A model generated the notes under the pieces. The model was not told the origin of the DNA, did not search any database, and was given only the letters and a program-made list of their open reading frames with translations. Made by a program: the position numbers and the translations under genes. From the NCBI GenBank assembly GCA_002307725.1, contig DBUB01000004.1, positions 276,467 to 340,466 of the forward strand: a stretch of 64,000 nucleotides of DNA, written 5' to 3'. Position 1 is the first letter of the stretch. Every line of letters begins with the position of its first letter. Source of the DNA: Alphaproteobacteria bacterium UBA1301. GTDB taxonomy: Bacteria > Pseudomonadota > Alphaproteobacteria > Micropepsales > Micropepsaceae. Below are positions 33,152 through 41,384 of this stretch, in pieces.

Positions 33152-35161
33152 ATGAGCAGCAGTACCGCCCCAGCAGGCATCAGTTTCCAGGACCACACGC
33201 GCCTTCTGGCGAATGCCATCCGCGTCCTCGCCATGGACGGCGTCCAGGCCGCCAATTCCGGTCACCCAGGCCTGCCGCTCGGCATGGCCGATGTGGCGAC
33301 GGTGCTGTTTTCGAAGTTCCTGAAATTCGACGCCACCGCGCCGAACTGGCCGGATCGCGACCGCTTCGTGCTTTCCGGCGGCCACGGCTCGATGCTGCTT
33401 TATTCGCTGCTCTATCTGAATGGCTATCCCAAGATCACGCTCGACAACCTCAAGGCGTTCCGCAAGCTCGGCAGCCCCTGCGCCGGCCACCCCGAATACG
33501 GCGCGCTGCCGGGCATCGAGACCACCACTGGCCCGCTTGGTCAGGGCCTCGCCAATGCGGTCGGTATGGCGATCGGTGAGCGCATCATGAACGCGCGCTA
33601 CGGCGACGAACTGGTCGATCACAAAACCTATGTGTTCTGCGGCGACGGCGATCTGATGGAAGGCATCAGCCACGAAGCGATTGCGCTCGCCGGCCATCTC
33701 AAGCTGAACAAGCTTGTCCTGCTCTACGACGACAACCACATCACCATCGACGGCGCCACCTCGCTGTCGGATTCGACCGATCAGATCAAACGCTTCGAAG
33801 CCTCTTGCTGGGCCACCCGCCGCATCGACGGCCAAAACGCCGATGAAATCGCCGCCGCGCTGACTTGGGCGCAAGCAAGCGACAAGCCGGTGTTGATCGC
33901 CTGCCGCACCACCATCGGTTTCGGTTCACCCAAGAAGGCCGGTACCTCCAAGGCACATGGCGAACCCTTGGGGGCCGATGAAGTGCTGGCCACCAAAAAG
34001 AATCTCGGCTGGCCGTCGCTGGAGCCGTTCTTCGTACCCGAAGACCTCGTCGCCGAATGGCGCAATATCGGCAAGCGCGGCACCGATGCCCGCAAGGTTT
34101 GGGAAGCGCGTAAGGATGCCTCGCCCAAGAAAATCGACTTCGAAACGGCGCTTGCCGCCGAGGTGCCGCCGGCCGTGCTCGCGGCGCTGAATGCCGTCAA
34201 GAAGAAGGCAAGCGAAGAAAAGCCCGCCGTCGCCACCCGCAAGGCCTCGGAAATGGCGCTCGACGCGATCAACGCCAATTGGGCGCTGACCATCGGCGGC
34301 TCGGCCGATTTGACGCCGTCCAACAACACCAAGACCAAGGACCTCAAGGACATCACGCCGGAGGATTTTTCCGGCCGTTACATCCATTGGGGCATCCGCG
34401 AGCACGCCATGGCGGCGGCCATGAACGGCCTCGCCCTGCACGGCGGCATCGTGCCTTACGGCGGCACCTTCCTGGTGTTCTCCGACTACTGCCGCCATTC
34501 GGTCCGGCTGGCGGCGCTAATGGGCATCCGCGTCGTCTATGTGTTTACCCATGACTCGATCGGCGTCGGCGAAGACGGCCCTACCCACCAGCCGGTGGAA
34601 CATGTGGCCTCGCTGCGCGCCATTCCGAACCTTCGCGTCTTCCGCCCCGGCGACGTGGTGGAAGCGGCCGAAGCCTGGGCCCATGCGCTCGAGGACAAGA
34701 CCCATCCCAGCGTCATGATCCTGTCGCGCCAGAACATGGCGACCTTCCGCAGCGTGCACACCGACGAAAACCTCACCGCCAAGGGCGGCTATGTCGCCGC
34801 CGACGCGCCGGGCGCGAAAGTGACGCTGATGGCGACCGGCTCGGAAGTCGAAGTCGCCTTCAAGGCGCGCGACCTGCTCGCCGCCGATGGCATCGCCGCC
34901 CGCGTCGTGTCGCTGCCCTGCTGGGAACTGTTCGAGCAACAAAGCGCAACATACCGTGAAAGCGTCCTCGGCCCGGGAACCGTAAAAGTGGCAATTGAGG
35001 CGGGATTACGGTTTGGTTGGGACCGTTACATCGGTCCGGATGGCGTTTTTATCGGCATGTCCGGCTTTGGTGCCTCCGGTCCAGCCAAAGAGGTTTACAA
35101 ACACTTCGGCATAACGGCAGAACATGCGGCAGCGGCGGCAAAAAGTGCATTGAAACAGTAA
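33152..35161 (+). CDS. tkt: Transketolase
   Basis: A 669-residue ThDP-dependent transketolase: FQDHTRLLANAIRVLAMDGVQAANSGHPGLPLGMADVA, thiamine-pyrophosphate motif GDGDLMEGISHEA, EHAMAAAMNGLALHGG in the middle domain, and RVVSLPCWELFEQQ in the C-terminal domain. It exchanges two-carbon units in the pentose phosphate or Calvin cycle. AGAGAGGG precedes the ATG. It is the first gene of tkt-gap-pgk-fba, a standard alphaproteobacterial cluster. Confidence 0.95.
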   Translation: MSSSTAPAGISFQDHTRLLANAIRVLAMDGVQAANSGHPGLPLGMADVATVLFSKFLKFDATAPNWPDRDRFVLSGGHGSMLLYSLLYLNGYPKITLDNLKAFRKLGSPCAGHPEYGALPGIETTTGPLGQGLANAVGMAIGERIMNARYGDELVDHKTYVFCGDGDLMEGISHEAIALAGHLKLNKLVLLYDDNHITIDGATSLSDSTDQIKRFEASCWATRRIDGQNADEIAAALTWAQASDKPVLIACRTTIGFGSPKKAGTSKAHGEPLGADEVLATKKNLGWPSLEPFFVPEDLVAEWRNIGKRGTDARKVWEARKDASPKKIDFETALAAEVPPAVLAALNAVKKKASEEKPAVATRKASEMALDAINANWALTIGGSADLTPSNNTKTKDLKDITPEDFSGRYIHWGIREHAMAAAMNGLALHGGIVPYGGTFLVFSDYCRHSVRLAALMGIRVVYVFTHDSIGVGEDGPTHQPVEHVASLRAIPNLRVFRPGDVVEAAEAWAHALEDKTHPSVMILSRQNMATFRSVHTDENLTAKGGYVAADAPGAKVTLMATGSEVEVAFKARDLLAADGIAARVVSLPCWELFEQQSATYRESVLGPGTVKVAIEAGLRFGWDRYIGPDGVFIGMSGFGASGPAKEVYKHFGITAEHAAAAAKSALKQ

Positions 35162-35213
35162 TGTTTCGAGCTTAAGTCAGCGCTGTCAATGAAGGGATTC
35201 AAGGAGGTTCAAT

Positions 35214-36221
35214 ATGGCCATTCGTGTTGCTATTAACGGCTTCGGCCGCATCGGTCGGTTGGTGTTGCGTTCTATCGTGAAGTCCGGTCGCCGTGACATC
35301 GAAGTCGTTTCGATCAACGACCTCGGCCCGGTTGCCACTAATGCGCATCTTTTGCGCTACGATTCCGTACACGGCCGTCTCGACGCGTCGGTGTCGGTCG
35401 ATGGCGACATCATGACCGTCGCCGGTCACAAGATCAAAGTCACGGCCATCCGCGATCCCTCAACCCTGCCGCACAAGGACCTCGGCGTCGACATCGCGAT
35501 GGAATGCACCGGGCTGTTCACGGCCCGCGACAAAGCCGCCGCGCATCTGACCGCCGGCGCCAAGCGCGTTCTGATTTCCGCTCCGTCGGACGGCGCCGAC
35601 CTTACGGTCGTCTACGGCGTCAATCATGACAAGCTGACCAAGGATCACCTGGTCGTCTCCAACGCCTCCTGCACAACCAACGGTCTGGCCCCGCTCGCCA
35701 AGGTGCTGAATGACGCTTTCGGCATCGAGAAGGGCATCATGACCACGATCCACTCCTACACCGGCGACCAGCCGACCCTCGACACCCTGCACAAGGATCT
35801 CTATCGCGCCCGCGCCGCGGCGTTGTCGATGATCCCGACCACGACTGGCGCCGCCAAGGCCGTCGGCCTGGTGCTGCCGGAACTAAAGGGCAAGCTGGAC
35901 GGCATCTCGGTGCGCGTGCCGACCCCGAACGTGTCGCTGGTCGACCTCAAGGTTGTGCTCAAGAAGAACGCGACCAAGGAAGAGATCAACGCCAAGATGA
36001 AGGAAGCCTCGGAAGGCTTCTTGAAGGGCATTCTCGACTATATCGAAGAGCCGCTGGTTTCGAGCGACTTCAATGGCGTCCCGGCCTCGTCGTCCTTCAT
36101 GGCGCCGCAGACCAAGGTGATCGGCGACAACCTCGCCGCGGTCTATTCCTGGTACGACAACGAGTGGGGCTTCTCGAACCGCATGGTCGACACGGCCCTC
36201 GTCCTCGCGAAGTTCATCTGA
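35214..36221 (+). CDS. gap: Glyceraldehyde-3-phosphate dehydrogenase, type I
   Basis: A 335-residue NAD(P)-dependent enzyme: MAIRVAINGFGRIGRLVLRSI, catalytic Cys in SNASCTTNGLAPLAKVL, and WYDNEWGFSNRMVDTA at the end. GGAGGTTCAAT lies before the ATG. It lies 52 bases after tkt. It oxidises glyceraldehyde-3-phosphate in glycolysis, or runs in reverse for gluconeogenesis. Confidence 0.95.
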   Translation: MAIRVAINGFGRIGRLVLRSIVKSGRRDIEVVSINDLGPVATNAHLLRYDSVHGRLDASVSVDGDIMTVAGHKIKVTAIRDPSTLPHKDLGVDIAMECTGLFTARDKAAAHLTAGAKRVLISAPSDGADLTVVYGVNHDKLTKDHLVVSNASCTTNGLAPLAKVLNDAFGIEKGIMTTIHSYTGDQPTLDTLHKDLYRARAAALSMIPTTTGAAKAVGLVLPELKGKLDGISVRVPTPNVSLVDLKVVLKKNATKEEINAKMKEASEGFLKGILDYIEEPLVSSDFNGVPASSSFMAPQTKVIGDNLAAVYSWYDNEWGFSNRMVDTALVLAKFI

Positions 36222-36232
36222 AGATAACAAGA

Positions 36233-36303
36233 GGGGCGCTCCGGCGCCCTTCGCTTCTTGCGGGCGCGCGGGGCATAGTCGGCTTCACGCGCCCTTTTCT
36301 TTT
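36233..36303 (+). terminator. Two hairpins after gap, second with T-tract
   Basis: GGGCGC (36234-36239) pairs with GCGCCC (36244-36249), followed by TTCGCTTCTT. Then GGGCGCG (36262-36268) pairs with CGCGCCC (36288-36294), followed by TTTTCTTTT. The second is a likely partial terminator before pgk. Confidence 0.7.
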
Positions 36304-36383
36304 CGTCCTGCATGCCCATGACGGCGTGCCTGTAATTCCTAAGCGGGCCCATGACGGCCTGCTACAAACACAAGGACCACATC

Positions 36384-37583
36384 ATGGCCACCACCTTCCA
36401 CACCATCGATGATCTCGACGTCGCCGGTAAGCGCGTGCTCGTCCGCGCCGACTTCAACGTGCCGATGAAAGACGGCATCGTCACGTCCACCACCCGTATC
36501 GAACGCCAAGCCCCCACCATCACCGATCTCATCGCCAAGGGCGCCAAGGTCATCATCTGCTCGCACTTCGACCGCCCCAAGGGCAAGGTCGTGCCGTCGA
36601 TGAGCCTGAAGCCGGTTGCCGCCGCGCTCTCCAAGATCATCAACAAGCCGGTCGCGTTTGCTGAAGACTGCGTCGGCCCGGTGGCGGAAGCTGCCGTCGC
36701 CAAGCTGAAGAACGGCGACGTTCTCTTGCTCGAAAACACCCGCTTCCATGCCGGTGAAGAAAAGAACGATCCCGAGCTGTCGAAGCAGCTCGCGGCGCTG
36801 GCCGATTTCTATGTCAACGACGCCTTCTCCTCGGCGCACCGCGCCCATGCTTCCACCGAAGGTGTCGCGCACCTGCTGCCGAACGCAGCCGGACGTTCGA
36901 TGCAAGCCGAACTGACGGCGCTGTCGAAGGCGCTCGAAACCCCGACCCGCCCGGTGATGGCGGTGGTCGGCGGCGCCAAAGTGTCGTCGAAGATCGGCGT
37001 GCTCGAAAACCTGCTCAAGCGGGTCGACACGCTGGTGATCGGCGGCGCCATGGCCAACACCTTCCTCGCCGCCGAAGGCAAGAAGATCGGCAAGAGCCTG
37101 TGCGAGAAGGATCACATCCCGACCGCGCTCAAAGTGCTCGAAGCCGCCAAGGCGGCGGGTAAGACGGTATTGCTGCCGGTCGATGGGGCCGCCGCCAAAG
37201 AATTCAAGGCGGGTGCGGACTATCGCGTCGCCTTGGTGGACGACATCAAGGACGATGAAATGATCCTCGACGTCGGTCCGGCGTCGGTGGAAGCCTTCAA
37301 GGCGGTGCTGGCGAACACCAAGACCGTCGTTTGGAACGGCCCGTTCGGCGCCTTTGAAATTCCGCCCTTCGATAAGGGTACGGTCGGTGCGGCTCAGGCT
37401 GTTGCCGCGGCGACCCAAGCTGGCAAGCTGCTGAGCGTAGCTGGCGGCGGTGACACGGTGTCGGCGCTCAACATTGCCAAGGTTGCCGACAAATTCTCTT
37501 ATGTTTCCACCGCCGGCGGCGCCTTCCTCGAATGGCTGGAAGGTCTCGAACTACCCGGCGTGGTGGCATTGGCCGTGAAGTAA
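36384..37583 (+). CDS. pgk: Phosphoglycerate kinase
   Basis: A 399-residue kinase: MATTFHTIDDLDVAGKRVLVRADFNVPMKDG, the RIERQAPTITDLI region, LLLENTRFHAGEEKNDPELSKQLA, GGAKVSSKIGVLENLLKRVD, VVWNGPFGAFE, and ATP site AVAGGGDTVSAL. ATG 36384 follows AAGGACC. It forms ATP from 1,3-bisphosphoglycerate. A strong terminator follows at 37632. Confidence 0.95.
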   Translation: MATTFHTIDDLDVAGKRVLVRADFNVPMKDGIVTSTTRIERQAPTITDLIAKGAKVIICSHFDRPKGKVVPSMSLKPVAAALSKIINKPVAFAEDCVGPVAEAAVAKLKNGDVLLLENTRFHAGEEKNDPELSKQLAALADFYVNDAFSSAHRAHASTEGVAHLLPNAAGRSMQAELTALSKALETPTRPVMAVVGGAKVSSKIGVLENLLKRVDTLVIGGAMANTFLAAEGKKIGKSLCEKDHIPTALKVLEAAKAAGKTVLLPVDGAAAKEFKAGADYRVALVDDIKDDEMILDVGPASVEAFKAVLANTKTVVWNGPFGAFEIPPFDKGTVGAAQAVAAATQAGKLLSVAGGGDTVSALNIAKVADKFSYVSTAGGAFLEWLEGLELPGVVALAVK

Positions 37584-37631
37584 GATTCAGCAATTAGCCC
37601 GTCGCAACCGACGGGTGAGCGATCTACAGTG

Positions 37632-37668
37632 AGCCCCTGTTCCCCGCGGAACAGGGGCTTTTCTTTTC
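37632..37668 (+). terminator. Strong intrinsic terminator between pgk and fba class I
   Basis: AGCCCCTGTTCC (37632-37643) pairs fully with GGAACAGGGGCT (37648-37659) around CCGC, followed by TTTCTTTT. A second small hairpin CCCGTCG/CGACGGG is found just upstream near 37599-37616. Confidence 0.95.
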
Positions 37669-37676
37669 GAGGATCA

Positions 37677-38597
37677 ATGATGACCGAAGCTGTCCAAAAA
37701 ATCTTGTCCTGGTACGAAAGCGACAATCCGGGCGTGAAGACCAACCTCGCCCGCATCCTCTATCACGGCAAGCTCGGCGGCACCGGCAAGCTCGTCATCC
37801 TGCCGGTCGACCAAGGCTTCGAGCACGGCCCCGACCGCTGCTTCGTGCCCAATCCGGCGGCCTATGATCCGCACTATCATTTCCAGCTCGCCATCGACGC
37901 CGGGTTGTCGGCGTTTGCCTCGCCGCTCGGCATGCTAGAGGCGGGCGCCGCGACCTTTGCGGGCCGTATTCCGCTGATCCTGAAAGTGAACTCAGCCAAT
38001 CTGCTCTATCCCAAGGAAGGCCCCAAGACGCAGGCAGTGACGGCGAGCGTGCATGATGCGCTACGGCTGGGCTGCTGCGCCGTGGGTCTGACCATCTATC
38101 CCGGCTCGCTGCAGTCCTATGACATGTTTGAAACCGCGCGCGAGTTCGTCGCCACTGCCAAGGATGTCGGTCTGCCGACCGTGATCTGGTCCTATCCGCG
38201 CGGCGAAGACCTATCCAAAGAAGGTGAGACGGCCATCGACATCGCCACTTATGCGACCCAGATGGCGGCGCTGCTCGGCGCCCACATCATCAAGGTCAAA
38301 CTGCCGACCAGCTTCGTCGAAGCGGCCGATGTCGGCGAACTCTATGCCAAGGGCAAGGTTCCCATCGCCACCCTGACCGACCGCATCAAGCTGGTGAAGA
38401 AGGCAGCGCTGGGCGGGCGGCGGATCGTGGTGTTCTCGGGCGGCGCCAAGAAGGGCGACGAAGGTATCATCGAAGAAGCCAAGGCCATTAAAGCGGGCGG
38501 TGGCAACGGTTCGATCATCGGCCGCAACTCGTTCCAACGCTCGAAGGAAGACGCGCTGACGCTGCTGGGCAAGCTGGTGGAGGTGTATCGAGGGTAA
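37677..38597 (+). CDS. Class I fructose-bisphosphate aldolase, DhnA/archaeal type
   Basis: A 306-residue Schiff-base aldolase: KLVILPVDQGFEHGPDRCFVPNPAAYDPHYHFQLA, SAFASPLGML, GLTIYPGSLQSYDMFE, VIWSYPRGED, and the lysine region GAHIIKVKLPT. This is the DhnA family, distinct from the class II enzyme at 40193. ATG 37677 (MMTEAVQ) is preceded by GAGGATCA. It condenses DHAP and glyceraldehyde-3-phosphate and may be the main gluconeogenic aldolase (inference). Confidence 0.92.
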   Translation: MMTEAVQKILSWYESDNPGVKTNLARILYHGKLGGTGKLVILPVDQGFEHGPDRCFVPNPAAYDPHYHFQLAIDAGLSAFASPLGMLEAGAATFAGRIPLILKVNSANLLYPKEGPKTQAVTASVHDALRLGCCAVGLTIYPGSLQSYDMFETAREFVATAKDVGLPTVIWSYPRGEDLSKEGETAIDIATYATQMAALLGAHIIKVKLPTSFVEAADVGELYAKGKVPIATLTDRIKLVKKAALGGRRIVVFSGGAKKGDEGIIEEAKAIKAGGGNGSIIGRNSFQRSKEDALTLLGKLVEVYRG

Positions 38598-38685
38598 CGA
38601 CGACGTCCCAACCTAAAATCGGCCAATTTCGCGCTCACAAGAAAAATGCTAAGTATCGTATTGTCTTGTCGAAAGATGCAGAGCC

Positions 38686-38985
38686 ATGGTTGTGATCGAC
38701 ACGCTAAAAACTGAAGTAAGCCGGATAATTCGCGCAAATATCCCTGCGATCCAGCTTCTTCGAATCGACATTACGGAAGGCGCTGATTCTGACGGTCAGC
38801 AGAGCATCTGGATCAATGCGATTATTAAGACGCGCCCGCTCGAACCCCGCGAGATGGCACGTAAATCGAGCATAGTCGTAGACCAATTGCGTACTTGGAT
38901 GACTTCATACGACGACGAGAGATTCCCCTATTTTGATTTCCTGACAGAACAGGACGAACAGGAGCTCCAGCAAGCGGGGGAATAA
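38686..38985 (+). CDS. Small protein of a HEPN two-gene module
   Basis: A 99-residue acidic protein (VVIDTLKTEVSRIIRANIPAIQLLRIDITEGADSDGQQSIWINAI, ending FPYFDFLTEQDEQELQQ). The ITEGADSDG core and FPYFDF ending occur in small proteins that precede HEPN proteins in other genomes, as I recall them. It has no nucleotidyltransferase GSx10DxD motif, so it is not a plain MNT antitoxin. It abuts the next gene without a gap. The codons here are visibly AT-richer than in flanking genes, suggesting transfer. Confidence 0.75.
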   Translation: MVVIDTLKTEVSRIIRANIPAIQLLRIDITEGADSDGQQSIWINAIIKTRPLEPREMARKSSIVVDQLRTWMTSYDDERFPYFDFLTEQDEQELQQAGE

Positions 38986-39492
38986 ATGGTTGACTATGAT
39001 CAATTGCTGGAATTGGCGGAAACAGAAACACAATCCGCGGCGGGCGCACCGAGACAAGCTTACCTCCGCCGGGCAGTTTCAACGGCATATTATGCCGTAT
39101 TTCATGCTCTACTGACACGCGTTGCAACCACATTTGTAAAGACCGGGTTCCGAAAATCGCAGGCGCTTTTCTACCGGTCTCTTGAACACAAAACCGCCAA
39201 GACTCGTTGCATAAAATCCGGCAAAGCGCGATTGGATATCTCAGAAAAAGATTTCTTCGGGTTCGACAGTTTTCCTGGCGAAATCCGCAACTTCGCGAAC
39301 GAGTTTGTTCGGCTTCAGGAACTACGGCACGCTTGCGATTACGATCCGGATTTTAGGATTGCGAAAGCAAGAGTCGTCGCCGCAATAGCAAAAGCTCGCG
39401 AGGCAATTGATAATCTTAGGGTTGCACAAGAAAACAACGATGAGGCTACGACACTATTCTTGAGCTACCTCCTGTTCGGTTTGCGATCTTGA
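38986..39492 (+). CDS. HEPN-domain-like protein (candidate RNase toxin)
   Basis: A 168-residue helical protein with the HEPN-like start APRQAYLRRAVSTAYYAVFHALLTRV, and RIAKARVVAAIAKAREAIDNL at the end. The canonical RX4-6H catalytic pair of HEPN ribonucleases is not clearly placed: RQAYLRR is near the start, and RLQELRHACDYD gives an R...RH cluster at mid-chain. It may be a toxin or an antitoxin-like partner of the 99-residue protein. Its stop overlaps thiE as TTGA, so thiE depends on it for translation. Confidence 0.8.
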   Translation: MVDYDQLLELAETETQSAAGAPRQAYLRRAVSTAYYAVFHALLTRVATTFVKTGFRKSQALFYRSLEHKTAKTRCIKSGKARLDISEKDFFGFDSFPGEIRNFANEFVRLQELRHACDYDPDFRIAKARVVAAIAKAREAIDNLRVAQENNDEATTLFLSYLLFGLRS

Positions 39493-40109
39493 GTACCCCC
39501 TGCCGCCTTTACATCATCACCCCGCCCAAGCTGGACCCCAAACCCTTTGGCGAAGTCCTGAAAGCCGTCCTCGATGCTGGCGATGTTGCTTGTTTGCAGC
39601 TTCGCCTCAAGGATGTAGCGGAGGAAGAGATCGCGCGGGCGATCGAAGTTTTGATGCCGATCGCGCAATCGCGCGGCGTCGCCTTCATTCTCAACGACCG
39701 GCCCGATCTGGCGGCCAAGCTCGGCTGTGACGGTGTCCATATCGGACAAGACGATATGCCCTATGCCGAAGCCCGCGCGGCTGTCGGTAAGGACAAGATC
39801 GTCGGCGTCACCTGCCACAATTCTCGGCACCTGGCGATGGAAGCGGGCGAGGCCGGAGCCGATTATGTCGCCTTTGGCGCCTTCTACCCCACCGCCACCA
39901 AAGAGCCGAAAACCTCTTGTGAAATCGAGGTGTTGCAGTGGTGGGCCGAGGTGATGGTGGTTCCCGTCGTCGCCATTGGTGGCATCACGGTCGAGAATGC
40001 CCCGCCTCTGATCGCGGCCGGTGCCGACTTCTTAGCCGTTTCGAATGGAATATGGGCGTACGGGGATGGCCCCGCTGCTGCCGTGAAGGCTTTTAACACT
40101 TTGTTTTGA
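39489..40109 (+). CDS. thiE: Thiamine phosphate synthase
   Basis: A 206-residue TIM-barrel enzyme: LYIITPPKLDPKPFGEVL, LQLRLKD, the diphosphate-binding ILNDRPDLAAKLGCDGVHIGQDDMPYAEAR, VGVTCHNSRHLAMEAGEAGADYVAFGAFYPTATK, and AIGGITVENAPPLIAAGADFLAVSNGIW. It joins HMP-pyrophosphate and THZ-phosphate. The TTG start at 39489 overlaps the HEPN stop. No TPP riboswitch was noticed upstream. Placement next to a TA-like module in a glycolytic cluster is unusual. Confidence 0.92.
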   Translation: MSTPCRLYIITPPKLDPKPFGEVLKAVLDAGDVACLQLRLKDVAEEEIARAIEVLMPIAQSRGVAFILNDRPDLAAKLGCDGVHIGQDDMPYAEARAAVGKDKIVGVTCHNSRHLAMEAGEAGADYVAFGAFYPTATKEPKTSCEIEVLQWWAEVMVVPVVAIGGITVENAPPLIAAGADFLAVSNGIWAYGDGPAAAVKAFNTLF

Positions 40110-40192
40110 CTGACTATCTTTGACGCACGTCGACGGCGTTGTTTTGCCGTAATCACGCGGCTATTTAGGCCCTGAATAAAGATGAGGATGAC

Positions 40193-41269
40193 ATGACCGC
40201 GAAGCTCAAACCCGGCGTCGTGACCGGCAAGGAATACCGCCAACTGATCGCTGCTGCGAAAGAGGGCGGCTATGCCCTTCCCGCCGTGAACGTGGTCTCG
40301 ACCAATGTCATCAACGCGGCCCTGGAAGCCGCCGCCAAGTACAAATCCGACATCATCATTCAGATGTCGAACGGCGGCGCCCGCTTTTTCTCCGGCGAAG
40401 GCGCCCCTGATGCGCACAAGGCGCGCGTGCTCGGCTCGACCTCGATCGCCCAGCACGTTCATCTGCTCGCTGAAGAGTACGGCGTCTGCGTCGCGCTCCA
40501 CACCGACCACGCCAACCGCAAGCTGATCCCTTGGGTCGACGGCCTGATCGACGTCAGCGAAAAGTACTTCGAGAAGACCGGCAAGCCGCTGTACTCCTCG
40601 CACATGGTCGATCTTTCGAGCGAGCCGCTCGAAGACAACCTCAAGGAATGCGCCCGCATTCTGAAGCGCTTGGCGCCGCTCGGCATGAGCCTGGAAATCG
40701 AACTCGGCGTCACCGGCGGCGAGGAAGACGGCATCGGGGCCGAACTTGAAGAAGGCGATGTCGGCAATCCCAAGCTGTACACCCAGCCGGAAGATGTGTT
40801 GCGCGCTTATGAAGTGCTGTCGCCGATCGGCAATTTCTCGGTGGCGGCTTCGTTCGGCAATGTCCATGGCGTCTATGCGCCGGGCAACGTCAAGTTGCGC
40901 CCGATCATCCTGAAGAACTCGCAGGATCTCGTCGCCAAGAAGCACGACCTCAACAAGAACCCGCTTGATCTCGTCTTCCACGGCGGTTCGGGGTCCGAAA
41001 AGCATCTGATCAAGGAAGCGGTGACCTACGGCGTGTTCAAGATGAACATCGACACCGACATGCAGTTCGCCTTTGCCGAAGCGGTCGGCAAGGAAGTCGA
41101 GGCCAATCCGAAAGCCTTCAAGTATCAGGTCGATCCGCAAACCCACGCGCCGTACAAGAAGCTCTACGATCCGCGCAAGTGGCTGCGCGCCGGCGAAGCG
41201 GGCATCATCGCGCGCCTGGAAGAAACCATGCAGGACCTCGGCTCGATCGGCAAATCGGTCGCGCAGTAG
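40193..41269 (+). CDS. Fructose-bisphosphate aldolase, class II
   Basis: A 358-residue zinc-dependent aldolase of the FbaA type: VTGKEYRQLIAAAKEGGYALPAVNVVS, zinc-ligand region VALHTDHANRKLIPWVDGLI, EIELGVTGGEEDG, SFGNVHGVYAPGNVKL, VFHGGSGSEKHLIKEAVTYGVFKMNIDTD. It catalyses the same reaction as the class I enzyme at 37677. Both being in one locus implies use under different metal or flux conditions (inference). It ends at an intrinsic terminator. Confidence 0.94.
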   Translation: MTAKLKPGVVTGKEYRQLIAAAKEGGYALPAVNVVSTNVINAALEAAAKYKSDIIIQMSNGGARFFSGEGAPDAHKARVLGSTSIAQHVHLLAEEYGVCVALHTDHANRKLIPWVDGLIDVSEKYFEKTGKPLYSSHMVDLSSEPLEDNLKECARILKRLAPLGMSLEIELGVTGGEEDGIGAELEEGDVGNPKLYTQPEDVLRAYEVLSPIGNFSVAASFGNVHGVYAPGNVKLRPIILKNSQDLVAKKHDLNKNPLDLVFHGGSGSEKHLIKEAVTYGVFKMNIDTDMQFAFAEAVGKEVEANPKAFKYQVDPQTHAPYKKLYDPRKWLRAGEAGIIARLEETMQDLGSIGKSVAQ

Positions 41270-41289
41270 CTTCTGCCAGCCTCATTCCG

Positions 41290-41325
41290 CCCGGCTCTCC
41301 GTCACGGAGGGCCGGGTTTTCTTTT
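41290..41325 (+). terminator. Intrinsic terminator after fba class II
   Basis: CCCGGC (41290-41295) and CTCCG pair with CGGAG and GCCGGG (to 41116+200 = 41116 offset aside, right arm ends at 41316) around loop TCA, followed by TTTTCTTTT (41317-41325). Confidence 0.92.
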
Positions 41326-41384
41326 GCCTGCGCCGCCGTGTACCCTGCGGCGGGATGACAGCAGCGCCGGTGGGGGCGCGTTCC

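Noticed and set aside
41073..41384. Longer start for the GT87 protein
   Set aside because: It lies in the end of fba class II and the terminator.
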